DNA of 64,000 nt from Uloborus plumipes (lineage: Eukaryota > Arthropoda > Arachnida > Araneae > Uloboridae). The notes beneath the pieces were generated by a model, which was not told the DNA's origin, made no database searches, and saw only the letters and a program-made list of their open reading frames with translations. The stretch spans positions 47,082 through 111,081 of the forward strand of contig JAXGGA010002970.1 in the NCBI GenBank assembly GCA_038373865.1, in the 5' to 3' direction. The position numbers and the translations under genes are program-made. Each line of letters opens with the position of its first letter. Position 1 is the first letter of the stretch. Below are positions 10,585-22,350 of this stretch, piece by piece.

Positions 10585-11107
10585 ATGCAGCTTAGTTGTT
10601 CGGTAGTACAAGACATGGCAGAGGTCAACATGCCGTCACCAGTGGCATCATCCCCCTCACCTCCTGTTTCGGGACACTTTGATGACACGGACGACCTGTC
10701 ACACAGCCCTACGCCCCCTTACAGAAATCCTAATGACCGATTAGTAACTTCAAGAGGGGGGCCAGAAAAATTTTATGCTTCAGCAGTATCAAAATCGTGC
10801 ATCTCTTTCTCAGTGGACTATCTTTTGGGTGATAAAAGCAGAACTTTTCGAAATTCCCCTTCCCCGCCTGCTAGAAGGTCATTAGAACAAACGCCAAAAC
10901 GATTTACTGTCGATGGTATACTGGACTCGGTGGAAGACAGTAAAAGTTTGCAAGTTACGGGAACTATCAGTGCCGGTTTAGGGTCTCGGCCCATTACTTT
11001 ACAGTCCCAAGCGGCAGGAGTTCCGATAGGAGCCCCATGTTGGGCACATCCATTAGGCTCTGCATTTCCTTGGCTTCAAGCATCTCGGTCCATTTCTCCA
11101 CCAAACA
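10585..11107 (+). CDS. msx: Msx/msh homeobox protein, exon 1
   Basis: This exon encodes residues 1-174 and the first base of codon 175 of a DNA-binding repressor of the Msx class, which acts in the nucleus. The N-terminal half is rich in serine and proline. Residues 75-81 (FSVDYLL) form an eh1-type Groucho-binding motif, the place where Msx proteins carry FSVEAL-like sequences. A second eh1-like block, FTVDGIL, lies at 107-113. Residues 161-173 (FPWLQASRSISPP) match the PW-M/L-Q...SPP stretch that precedes the Msx homeodomain. The donor ACA|GTAAGT follows 11107 and leaves phase 1. The first ATG of the frame at 10585 is used. Later in-frame ATGs at codons 11 and 16 have equal or better context, so the true start could be up to 15 residues shorter. 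Gene identity is secure through exons 2 and 3; spider and insect names are msx1 or Drop/msh. Confidence 0.88.
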
Positions 11108-14100
11108 GTAAGTTCCATTCAGTATATTTTAATTATCTGTGTAAAGTTTAGATAGTAATCACAAGACTTATTTTGCATAAATATAAATTTAGAAAGAAAA
11201 AAATAAATAATAAATACGTTCAGCAAAACCAGATTTTTCCAACTTTGAATTTTCAATTGTCTCAGATCCGTTTCAACATTATGAGCACATCTTTCCTCGA
11301 GTCTTACTATCTTTTAGTTGTTGAACATTTCGCAATTTCGGGATTTAAACTAAAAACAAGATCTACATAAAGGAAACAAGAATTGTGAGTTTCGTAACTA
11401 AAAGGACTGATTCTAAAGAGAATTGTAAAGTTAACTTTCTGTAATTTCACACATTTCAAAGCTCTCCTCGTACTTCTTCTCTTTTTATACTTCGTACAAT
11501 GTTTATCCTTGAATCATAATAATGTAGTTCTACATTCAGAAAAAATAATAGCACACAATTATTTGGAATAAAATCGATTATTAGGAAAAAATAATTTCTT
11601 AAGTGGATAAAATTTGTATCTCAATAAAAAAAAAAAAGCTGCATGGGATAAGTTTTCCTTATTCGGGTAGGTAGGTTACTTACCAGCTTGATATTTTTCC
11701 ACAGCCCTCTTCCCTCCCCCTATTTTCAACCATGTCAGATTTCACTCGAACTTTATAGTTTATTCCAAAATAAATGAAATAAATATTTGTATCAATGAAG
11801 CATTTGGGTCTATGTTGTTTCGCAGCTGTAAAGATAAATAATTTAGAATAAATCATAGCGTACTTTTCAAAAGAATCAAGAATGAGTAAACATTTTTTTC
11901 CCTTTAACTCCTAATTGATAGTCAGACAAATACTTTTTTTTAGTAATAAAATATATTTTGACACAGTTGTTACCCGAAGTAAATATCACTGCTGTACATT
12001 TAAACGCATTCATGTCGATTTTATTAAATAAACTGTTTTATGGAGCAAGCGCATCCTCCTTATAACATACAATTACGGTTAAATTAAACCCCTCTTACTA
12101 TAATTGTTCCTATTATGATACGGGTTAAAAATATGAAAAAGGTCTATCCACTTTATAAGTGTTGATATTATAGAGTATGTGTTGAGAGGAGCAATTAGAC
12201 TGAGGTTTGGGACTTAAGAACATACAGAATCCTTTGTTTTTAAACATGCTACCAATCTCAGTAAACATATTGTACATGAGGGGAATTATTATGAACCAAA
12301 CCTCTTTCTCCCCTTAGGAAAATAACCTGGTTGAGCCACTGATAATCCTTGCAATCTAAAATTTGCTTACTAATTTTATACTTTACATCTCAGTTATTTC
12401 TTCTGAAAGCGTATTTGGAGATTTGCCTCGAAGGTCGATAGTAAAGAAACCACGTGTTTGAAAATTTCAAACTCTTGTAAATGTTGAACTTTTACGTTGG
12501 TATAGTTCAGAACTGAGGGTCCTGCTGTCGTTTGGCCCTTAAGTCTCTTACGATTTACATAAATATGCTCAATTACATACGTTTAGTCAATTGGTATAGA
12601 TATGTTTAGGTGTTTAGGGTCATGCAAATATTACTCAATTTTCCTGAAATAATATCGTAATATTTATTGTTTTTTTTTGTTTGTTTTTTTTATTTATGTT
12701 TATTGAGAAACATACTAAATATAGAAAATTTCTGCGGTGGGAGGGTAACGGGCAGTATCCGCAAATTTTTCATTTCTCACTTTTTTTGCTGTCATCAATT
12801 GTACATCAGCTTTACTGTACAAGCTTGCTTGCTTGCTTCTTTGGTTTCCAGTGAACACAAAGCAAAAAAAAGAAAGAGAAAAAAAAATTCTTCAAATTCT
12901 AACATTTCCCCATTGTTAGTAAGCAACACAAAATGCGTTTCTTCAAATATCTCAAAAACTCATTTGTACAGATACTGCCCTTTACCTTCTCATTGCAGAT
13001 CAACATTTAAAATACTTTTCCTGTTCGTGCGACTTGTTGCGAATCTGCCAATTTAAGAAGCATCGTCAAAATCTACACCTCTGTGTTTCAAATTCAAGAA
13101 AAATGCACGAAACGTTACTCCACAGTTGGTACAGTTTCTATGATATTCATTCTTTGAATAAATCGTTCGCGTCATTAGCTCACCCAAATCACTTCAAGTT
13201 CATCCTGTTTATAAGCATGTTATACTTAAGTTTTTAAAATCTATGATTAAATAGGTAAAATATCAGTAGTTGTTACTCTTAATAAGATTTTCGTGTTAGC
13301 TTTAAAAGTCTTTTCGTTTGAATAATCATATTTTTGCACTGATATTATAATATAATAATAAGTATGCTATTGTAGCTACATTAGTGCTTCATCAAAACTC
13401 TTATCTTTGCTCTGTATTAAGCTTTCACTGGACATGTTTGTAACTGTAATGGCTATTGATATTTTAGGAAGCTATTGGCATAAAATTTCCGTGTTTATTA
13501 TATTAACTTCTATAAATAAGATGAGCTTTTCTGATTTTAAGCTTGAGAATTTAGTGGGTATTTTAATTCTCGAAAACAGAATGAATTTCATACAACTCAT
13601 CTATAGAGAGTATTGAAAGAACGGATCCTTTTTTTTTTGTAATGAATAAAATATAAAAATATGGAAATTAATTAATAACGTAAGAAAAGGAAGAAGTGAA
13701 TGAATGCATTAAAACTATCTGTATTGCAGCAACTAGAAAAATAGGTGAACAATAGTTCTGAGCTTCAATCAGATATAAGGAGTTCCGTGCACAACTCTAA
13801 GTCATTTATTTTTTTTATTTTACGCTCTGTGTTTTAAACACATAAATCCATAACAAAATGTAAAAGGATAGAGGTAACAATCAAACCAGAAACTTATAGA
13901 AAAGTCATAAATTAGTAAAATGACGAATCGGACAGTACCCTAATAGAAGTTAAATGTATAAATATAAGAATACATATATCTAGTGCACGCTTTAGTGTAT
14001 GCATAAAGTGTTAGAATCAGCAGAATGGTATAAGACTTGTTAGAGATGAGCTTAGAGATGTATTGCATTAAGTCACTTTATTGGATAATGCTTAACGTAC

Positions 14101-14340
14101 TTTATCTTAAAAATCAGGAATGGATTTAACTTTATTGGAAAGAGAAAGGCGACAAATAATTTCCAAGAAGTTAGAATACCCTTTGACTTGAAAATTTGAA
14201 GAAAATGTATACTGGCAACAACCATTCATTCAAAATTATTGTGTCAACAGTATTTCATTAAAAAATGTTTTACATTAACTTTCATGACACTTTTGCAGCT
14301 CTTGAAAATAGATGTTATGTATTAGTAGATAATAAAAGCA
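11108..14340. other. Intron 1, 5' portion, no element recognised
   Basis: AT-rich sequence with T runs near 12669-12690. Open frames at 11173-11370, 12667-13056, 13034-13237 and 13407-13616 are low-complexity or domain-free. I see no repeat boundaries. Confidence 0.5.
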
Positions 14341-14460
14341 ATTCAACGAAAGAAAAAAATCAGCAGAATATTTATAAACCTTACTGAACATCATTTTACA
14401 AATAAAAGAAAGAAAAATATCAGCTGAATATTTATAAAACTTAATGAAAATCATTTTGCA
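14341..14460. repeat. 60-bp tandem duplication
   Basis: Two adjacent 60-bp units (14341-14400 and 14401-14460) align position for position with few differences. Both contain TCAGC-GAATATTTATAAA and ATCATTTT-CAA. It is a simple local duplication with no known function. Confidence 0.85.
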
Positions 14461-14619
14461 AATTTATACTTAGTGGGACACAGGAAATTATAATTAATTT
14501 CCTGTTTCTTTTCCTTCAAATTAATCCGCATGTGATCCAATTTGCAACTAAAGTTTCTCTCCCCACGATGATTATGACTGCACTGTTAGAATTTTTCATT
14601 TGCTAATACCTTTATCATA

Positions 14620-14949
14620 CACTGTAAAAAATAGATGTTTTTACAGTATAATACCGATAATTTTACAGTAATAAACTAAAATTGCTAATTTCAGTTTATT
14701 ACTGTGCATTTTACAGTTATAAACTGGAACTTCTGCTGCCAGTATTATACTGTTGATTATACAGTATAATGCAGAACATTTTATGATAATATTGCTAATT
14801 TTACAGTAATAAACTAAAATTGCTAGTTTTACAGTGATAAACTGTAAAATAGCTAGGTTTATAGTTTATTACCGTGCTTTTACAGTTTTAAACTGGAACC
14901 TCTGTTGCCAGTATTATAGAGTAAAAACAACAGCTTTTTTTTTGCAGTG
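14620..14949. mobile_element. MITE family A, copy 3, with TA duplication
   Basis: It starts CACTGTAAAAAATAGATG and ends TTTTTTTTGCAGTG. Both ends are flanked by TA (14618-14619 and 14950-14951), the target duplication of the Tc1/mariner superfamily. The interior is made of alternating ACAGTAATAAACT and AGTTTATTACTGT blocks and two copies of an AAACTGGAACYTCTG phrase. At 330 bp with clean flanks it is the best reference copy of the family in this window. Confidence 0.82.
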
Positions 14950-14951
14950 TA

Positions 14952-17900
14952 TTACAAAAAACCTAAAGAAGTTTCCTATAAATAGAACTTCATCCTGCTA
15001 TTTTCCTGTTCCTGTGAAAGTAACGCAAATTTAAGTATTGCTCCTTGCTCGTAACTCTTTAAAGGGGTCTTTCAAAGCAGCGGTTTGGAGCTTCGAGGGA
15101 CACTTTAAAACGTCAATAACTCTCGAAACGGGAGGGGTTAAGCGTGTCAAACTCGATGTCAGAGGTGTTCCGGAGGGGAGATTTATGGAAATACTAGGTT
15201 GGTGCCGCGGCATGCTTTTGACCTCTCAAAACGAAAGGAAAATTCAGGAAAGGTAGACATTTCACTTATCTCCTTCTCGTCTTTAAAGGGGTTTTAAAGA
15301 TGTCCAAGTTGCTATCGCTGTGCAAGATTGAGGAAAGTATGGTTGTTTGAAAATTCGGAGACCAAGCGTGAAAAAGATATTCGCTCTTGCACATTTTTGG
15401 GGTGTTTGTTTTGCCAAGGAATGTTGCAATTTTGAGATGGTAGTATTTACAATGTTGTGATAAAATAAACAAACAATGGACTTGCTTAGTTTGAACTATA
15501 TATTTTATTTGCAGTTATTTTGTTGAAACAAAACCCGCATTTAATAACCATAATAATATCTGAACGATAACAATGATCACCACCATGGTGATAATAATAA
15601 TGCAAACCTGAATAATAATAATGTCAATGTTGAAGGAGAATAATAAAATCATTATTATCATAAAAATAATTACCTTGATGGTGATGTTATCAGTTACATA
15701 AATAACATAAAAAAACAAATAATGCTAATAATAACAATATTTATTTCAATACAATGATCCTAAAACTAATAAATAACGGTAAAGATAAATAACGGTAGTC
15801 ATTATTAATATTACTAGTTACTGATAAAAATAATGACAATAACGATTATTATAATCATACTTAAAAACCTAAAAACAAGCGACTAATTATTTAATGTTAG
15901 TACAACTGCTCAATCAGTTTTCTATCCCCCCCCCCCAAAACTTAAGGATTTTGTCATAACATGCGTTCTTTTGAGCATAAAAATAGTTCATTGTTGGAGG
16001 TATAAATTTGAATTGGGAATGTAAAAACGAGTTTCATGTCGGAAAATTACTTTTTCATATGAGAATGAAATGAAATTTAATTGTTAATAATTCTTTCTCT
16101 CTCATTTTTTTTAGAAAAGGAATTTTTTATGACATGAACCAAACTTCTTACAAAACTTCATATCATTTATATCTGCCAGTAAAGTGAACAAAGTTTAATA
16201 ACCATATCGTAGAGCTCTGAGCATTATGAATGTCCCTCTAAATAGTAGAGAAAATCTTCGAAACCTCAAGAAGTAAATAGTTTTAGTATTTAATATTTTT
16301 TTTAGTGATTGTAAATTTCTTAATACGTATCAATTATAGTATCTACCATTTAATGCTGTAAGATTAAGAATACTATTCCCAGGATATATATATGAGTAAA
16401 CAAACCTTTACCCCCTTTGTAACATTGAAATAAACCCGGAAATATCCACTTTAGTTGAGAGCAAGCTAGATACAATTCAGTTTTTAGAAATGGTGTATTT
16501 GAAATTCTATCTCGGAGCGGCAAGAACTTTCCAAAAATTTTATGATGATAAGATTGCAAAGAATGGTTTTTAGATTGAAGAAGCTAATCTGAAACAACAT
16601 TTTACACCACGGCACATATAAACATGCTGTGAATATTTTTAAATGTTTTTAAATAAAATTATATAACATTAAAAGTTTCAACATTTTCAGTTATCTGATT
16701 CGGTAAGCATTTCTAGCTAATTTTGCATATTCAATGGAGTTTAGAAACCAAAAATTGTCTTCCGTATAAAAAATAATAAAAATTTAAGCAGAATATCACT
16801 CAAGCGAAGCGTTTTTTTTTTCTCAACTAATTTATACATCAAAACATTTTTTTTTTCTTTCCGGATTGAAAGAAAAATGAGCTTCTTGAGATTTTTCTTA
16901 AACTCTCGCCTATCTTCAAAAGCTATGAAAACATTAACTGAAATGATTTTAAAGATGTCCATAAAAGTTAAGTCAGAGCCAAAGTGGTAAATTAAAAAAG
17001 TTTAGTGACTTGTGAGTAAAATCACTTAAGCTTTTGCGTAGAATGTTTATATTTATTCATATCATTTACTCTGCTGAATCAGAATATTTCAACTAAAACA
17101 TTTACTGTTATTAGAACAGACTTTATGTTATGAAGTTTAATATGAATTTGAAAATTCTGTAGTTAAAAATTTTGTGTTTTGGATCCGAGCTGTTCATATA
17201 GAAATTTTCTTTTCGACCCAGGTAGTAAGACAGTTTAACTACAGATTTCTTTTCCATTGAAAAGAGAAGGTATAAACTGTCGTACCAGACGTATGAAACC
17301 TTGAAAAAATCCCCGGCTCCAAAGGGTTCGAGTGAAAATTTCAACTCTGTCCTCTAAACTAGATGAGACTAATGGTACAACATGTGTACCTCCCGGTTCC
17401 TAAAGGTTAAGAAGAATGATTGCGGTTGAATTTGAATGTAAAAAGATTTACTCTTTTTTTTTTATTCTTATAAATGTTCTTGAGAGATTACAATATCGAA
17501 AAATTAGAGTTAGAACTAGTATTCTTGGAAATATAAATATGTAACTAAAACATTAATAATTAGATTGCTTTTATATATTCTTTTCAACTTGTTTTGCTTG
17601 TAAATCTGTTCAGTGAATGAAGAGGCTCTTTTTTTTTTTCTCTTTCTATTACATTGAATGCGGCCCAGTATATTTCTCATGAAACCAGGCAGAAAAAATC
17701 GTTTAGTATTGATTAAATTGCAATCAACGTTAACAGACTGTCTTATAATGTGCTCTTATTGTTTAATCAAAAAATCAAAATGACTGGGAAAAGATCATAG
17801 TTTATATTAAAGTTCTTAAAAGTACTAACTTAGATCACATGATAAAAAATGAGACACTTCTCTTAAGGTTTCTTTTAAAATCATAATAATCGGAAGAAAT

Positions 17901-18288
17901 CAGTGAAAAATTACTGTAAGTTATTCCAGATACTTTTTTGTATGCCACTATAAAAACCAAATGCCTATTTGTGCTCTGTATGAGTGTAATTTAAAAAAGA
18001 TAATAACTAGGGCGTTTAATCTCCCGGGGCACGTAAACATGAACTTGTGGTCAGTATCAAATGCCGCACATGTAACTTGTGTAAAAGCATATTGTGCTCG
18101 AGATTTTTTAAAAATACAAAAGTAAAAGCATTTAGAATAATAAAAATTGAAATATTTTTATAAATGGAAAATAAATAAATAAGCTAATGCAGCTCTGAAA
18201 GGAAAAATAGAAAATTATGTAAAATGTATGTGAAACTCAGAAGCGTAAAAGGCAATTTGAGCAGCGTTTTCTGTTTATTAGTTTAAAT
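14952..18288. other. Intron 1 interior, low-complexity segment
   Basis: 15030-15260 is a GC-richer patch with no domain-bearing frame. 15530-15870 is a long run of ATA/ATG/AAT trinucleotides on either strand, so the hydrophobic frame at 15515-15718 (-) is a composition artefact. A poly-C run lies at about 15926-15935. The rest is plain AT-rich DNA. Confidence 0.55.
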
Positions 18289-18928
18289 CTAGGGTCCTCA
18301 ATCTTTCAGGGTCTGCCCCCTCCCTTTGAGCACTGATATGAGATCACGCTTCGCCCCTCGTTATACTACTTATGAGTATGAGATCAATACAGCAGTACAA
18401 GCAAAATTTAAAACTGAAGGGAGTTGGACTTAAGTTATTGAGTAAAAGATACTAATAGTACATTTTGTTTACGAAATTATCTGTAACTTTATTTTAAACA
18501 TATTCTTATTAGAACATAAATTAGAGAACTAACAACTAAATTTGAAGTAATCTAAGATCTAGATGAGGTTAACATGTTACCAATCACTTTCACTGCATCA
18601 AAAACAGGATAACCGCTGTTTCCTCTTGACAAGTTTTTGAATATTTTGTGAAAAAGCGCACTTAAGGTCACACTTAATGTCCGTCCTTGCTCAATATTTT
18701 GACTTTATGCCTGCTAATGGTGTCAATACAGAATCAGAGGAATATGTCTACAAAAAATTCTCCAAAAAGTTCAAAAACGTGGATAATGAAGAAAATATTT
18801 ACTTGTGAAATCAAAATTGAGTAAATTGTAGTTACTTTTACATTATTTTTGGAATACATTCCTGCCTTCCTTGAAATTCTTCTACGCCCTCCCCCTAGGG
18901 GTGCGCTCTTGAGGTTGAGAGCCCCCTG
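18289..18928. mobile_element. Degenerate hAT-like element
   Basis: The left end CTAGGGTCCTCAATCTTTC and right end GAGGTTGAGAGCCCCCTG are imperfect inverses of the CAGGGG-TYCTCAA termini common among hAT MITEs. Just inside each end is a C-rich CCCCCTCCC block. The flanking octamers GTTTAAAT and GCTGGAAT agree at five of eight positions, so the target duplication is only suggestive. There is no transposase. Confidence 0.5.
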
Positions 18929-18936
18929 GCTGGAAT

Positions 18937-21900
18937 CAACTTACGTATTATCAATTTATTAGCAAAATGAGTTGAAATTCTGAAATCTGTTATTGTATTT
19001 AAATTGAAACGAGCTGTGGAATGGAAAAAAATGCTCCACATAATTTTTAAGTATATTAATGAACGTCTATTTGAGGAAATAAATAAATTAGATAAAAATT
19101 ATCCATTTCATTCACCGCAGTATCAGTACCAAAAAAAAAGGATGAAAATATATAAAATTTTCATTTGAAATTTAGAAAATTTAAGTATTTTCATTCTACA
19201 AGCAATACTTAAGCTTCATTCAAATTATTCATTCTACAAGCAAAGAATGATTTTGTGAAATTCATAAAGTAGTATCATTGTTTACTCTCAAAATTGATTT
19301 CAAAAACAATTTGCCTTCGAGCACTCCTCAGCGGAGCACTGCTCAAGTTTGGCATTAAATTCGGAGTGTGCCCCTTAGGCACAATAACAATATGCAGCAG
19401 TGAAGATGAAATTGCTGTAGTTAGAAGATAACATCTTATTGTCACGAGTCATTTTGTGATCTCAGTATTTAATATTCTCAACAGTTTTCTATTTGTATGT
19501 TTCAATTTAATTTCCTGGATTCAAGTTTGAGTTGCAGAAAGCTTCGAGTGAAAATGGTTAACATCTTGGGATGAAATGAAGTGAAATAAACCTTAGTAAT
19601 TTATTGGACAAATTATGAGAGTATAAGTACTTTTGAGTGGTGAGAATGCGAAGTAATATTGATGAGTGCTTTAGAGCAAAAATAATATAAAGCATTGCTC
19701 TCACGCATTTTGTCTTCTCAAGGAAATCCTTTATTGGTTTAGTATGTCTATCATATCTTCTGTCATGGTTTTAGCTGTTTAAGTATAAAATCCCTTTGTC
19801 TTTCGAACAAGTACGAAGATAGCGGCATTTTATTCAAAAGAGTGAATAAGAAGTTACGACAGTGGCAGAAGCTAGGATATTGAACTAATGAGGGTCGAGG
19901 AAATGCCCAATCGTGTAGTCAAAGGTATGAACATAAAATAAGGGTGAAATTATTACAATAATCAAAATGAGCAGAATTAAACCATTTAATTGTTCTAAAA
20001 TGACCATGATTCAGGGAGGGGGGGGGGGGGGAGACAGAAAAAGTTTTTGAAAAGGGCACCGAAAAGTAAAAATGTCTTCGCTTCTATAATGTTTTATAAA
20101 AAAAAGTTTCTAATTTAAAATGTTTTAAAGAGACCTTAAAGCCAATTATAGGAAAATAAAGACAATAAGTTACTTAATTATTACAAAAGCTGCATTTTGA
20201 TATAAAACTGAGTGATTCCATAAATCATAAATGTAAAAATAATATAATGTTACAACAATTAAATTAAAGCGAGATACATTCCTGGCGCTCATAGGTGTAA
20301 TTTTAGAGAGGATCTAAGATATTTTTTAACTTTTAAGTCTTTAATTTAAAAGTTTTTTTTTCTACTTTCTACCTATTTTCTACTAACTTCTAATTCCCTT
20401 CTTACCTGATTCCGAAAAGAATTTTTCTGTTGTCTTTATTATAATGCTGGACTTTTGTTTTCAATAATTCTTGGCATTTAAGATCATTATGTTTCCACCC
20501 CTAATGTAAAGGGTATTCGTTTTTTCATTTTCATTGGAAAACAAATCAGTTGTCTACACTATATTATTACAATTCTAGAAGTAATATCAGCGCAGTAAGT
20601 TTCAAGACGTTTTTATAACCGTTGTTTATTAATGGTCTTTGTTGAAATGTTTTTATTTTTATGCACACAATTTATCTGAAAAATTACCAGTGCCAATATC
20701 TAGATGGGGGCTCGAGCCCCCATATGCCCCTTTATGATTGTCCATGGACACACTTTTAAAGAAGATCTTCCGATTTCCAAAAACACGCATATAAAATTAA
20801 AAGAATACCAAAAAGAAAGAGCGGCAGTTGTAGCTTTTGCTCTGCGGACTCCCCGCCAAGAATTCCGCTGTTTTGCGGTGCTCCGGTACATCAATTTATG
20901 GGGGAAAACCATATTTAAGCTTCAGATACGAGTACAGAATACACTTAGTCATAGCCCATAATATCTGGGATTAGGGTCACAATGGAGAGCGGGAGAAATA
21001 GGCTGTTTAGGGGAGGGCTGTCCCTGCAATTCACGGTGACACCAGAGAAACATGCGTGACATGACAGTTTTAGATTAAATATGTCATGAACGTGAATGTC
21101 ATCTTTCAATTATTTTTTCTTCGTCGAGCGTTTAGAGATCGGATTTGAATTCGCTGATTTTTATAGTTTCCGAAGTTTTTTTGTGTCTGAAGAAATTGTT
21201 TTGACATTTTTAACTTTTAGGCAAATTTTCGAATGACATTTTAGTTAAATGCATAGTAATTTCTGGTCATGTTATTTTATTAACGATTCACTCTGTCTGA
21301 CATGTTCTACAACAGCTTAAAATTGCTTAAATAGTTTATTACGCTAAGCATATCATGAGTGAAAATTGAATAAATATAACGTATACAAAATTCAATACTG
21401 AGTGGAAAAATGTAAAAACGGTAAATTAAAAAAATAGTAATAACTACTTTATCAGTAAAAGATTTGTTCCAGAAAATATAATTACAATGAATTGAAGGAA
21501 AAAAAATAGTCATATTAACGATTTAAAAAAAAATATTGACTGAAGAAAAAGGTAATGCAACGAAAAAAAAGACTTATTTTGAAAGTGCAGTAATTACATT
21601 GTAAAGTAACTGAATAAATAAAATAGTAAAAGGAAAAAATAACAACCAGAATAGTTTTATTCTCTGTGTTTGTCTTCGTTTTTTACGGTTTGCTTATTTT
21701 ATGTATTTTTTTACCTATTTATATGTTTGAAAATATTTACTAAACGCAAAATCTATAGTGCTTATGGGAGATTCTCGTGAAAATAGTACAAATTGTGTTC
21801 GAGACTTTGGAATTTTTTAAAATAAGTTTTAGTAAATGACCACAAATTAAGCATAGTTTTTTTTGAAGCCATTGTGTATTAAACTGTGCGTAATCAAGTA

Positions 21901-22009
21901 TCCATTGTTTGAACATAAGTAATTTATAATGTGTTCAAAAATATTTTTCTTTGGAAGAAGAGTCAAAATGTGATTTAAGATTGCTCTCAAATGCAGCAAC
22001 AATCTACCC
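18937..22009. other. Intron 1 interior, no gene seen
   Basis: AT-rich DNA with a poly-G run near 20017-20031. A GC-richer patch at 20700-21050 begins with the perfect 20-bp palindrome at 20704-20723 and has overlapping short frames on both strands without a recognisable domain. It may be an unidentified repeat fragment. Confidence 0.45.
20704..20723. repeat. Perfect 20-bp GC palindrome
   Basis: The sequence ATGGGGGCTCGAGCCCCCAT is its own reverse complement and stands out in AT-rich DNA. It opens a GC-richer patch. It could form a cruciform or be the end of an unrecognised mobile element. Confidence 0.8.
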
Positions 22010-22120
22010 AAGGAACACCTTTTGTTTTAAATAAGTTGTAAAATGGTTGTTAACTTTGTGACAACCATTTTAAATCGTTTATAAAACGCTTAAGAGTTAT
22101 TGGTCCTACTTGGGTAAAGT
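22005..22120. repeat. Short hairpin element
   Basis: The core is an 11-bp perfect stem, AAAATGGTTGT at 22040-22050 and ACAACCATTTT at 22061-22071, with a 10-nt loop. Outer partial inverses CTACCCAAGGA and TCCTACTTGGGTA lie near 22010 and 22108. The nested inverses suggest a small foldback element rather than a chance hairpin. Confidence 0.5.
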
Positions 22121-22289
22121 GTCAGTAATATTCTATCTATTACATAAAAATAAGGTAACATTTCAGTTTGTGGAGATTGGAGGGCGAGGCAGAAATCCCT
22201 AATTTTTCTTTTTACTTTTTGTTTTCTTTTCTTTCTTAAAAAAAAAAAAAAAAAATCCAACATTTCTAATGTTTCGCATAGCGGTTACA

Positions 22290-22350
22290 GCTATTAAAAA
22301 TAAATAAATAAATAAATAAATAAGTACAAAAAATAAATAAATAAATAAAA
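22290..22350. repeat. (AAAT)n microsatellite
   Basis: An interrupted run of AATA units (two blocks separated by AGTACAAAA). It explains the low-complexity frame on the minus strand here. Confidence 0.85.

Noticed and set aside
15515..15718. Membrane-protein-like frame on the minus strand
   Set aside because: The I/V/M-rich translation comes from ATA/ATG trinucleotide low-complexity DNA.
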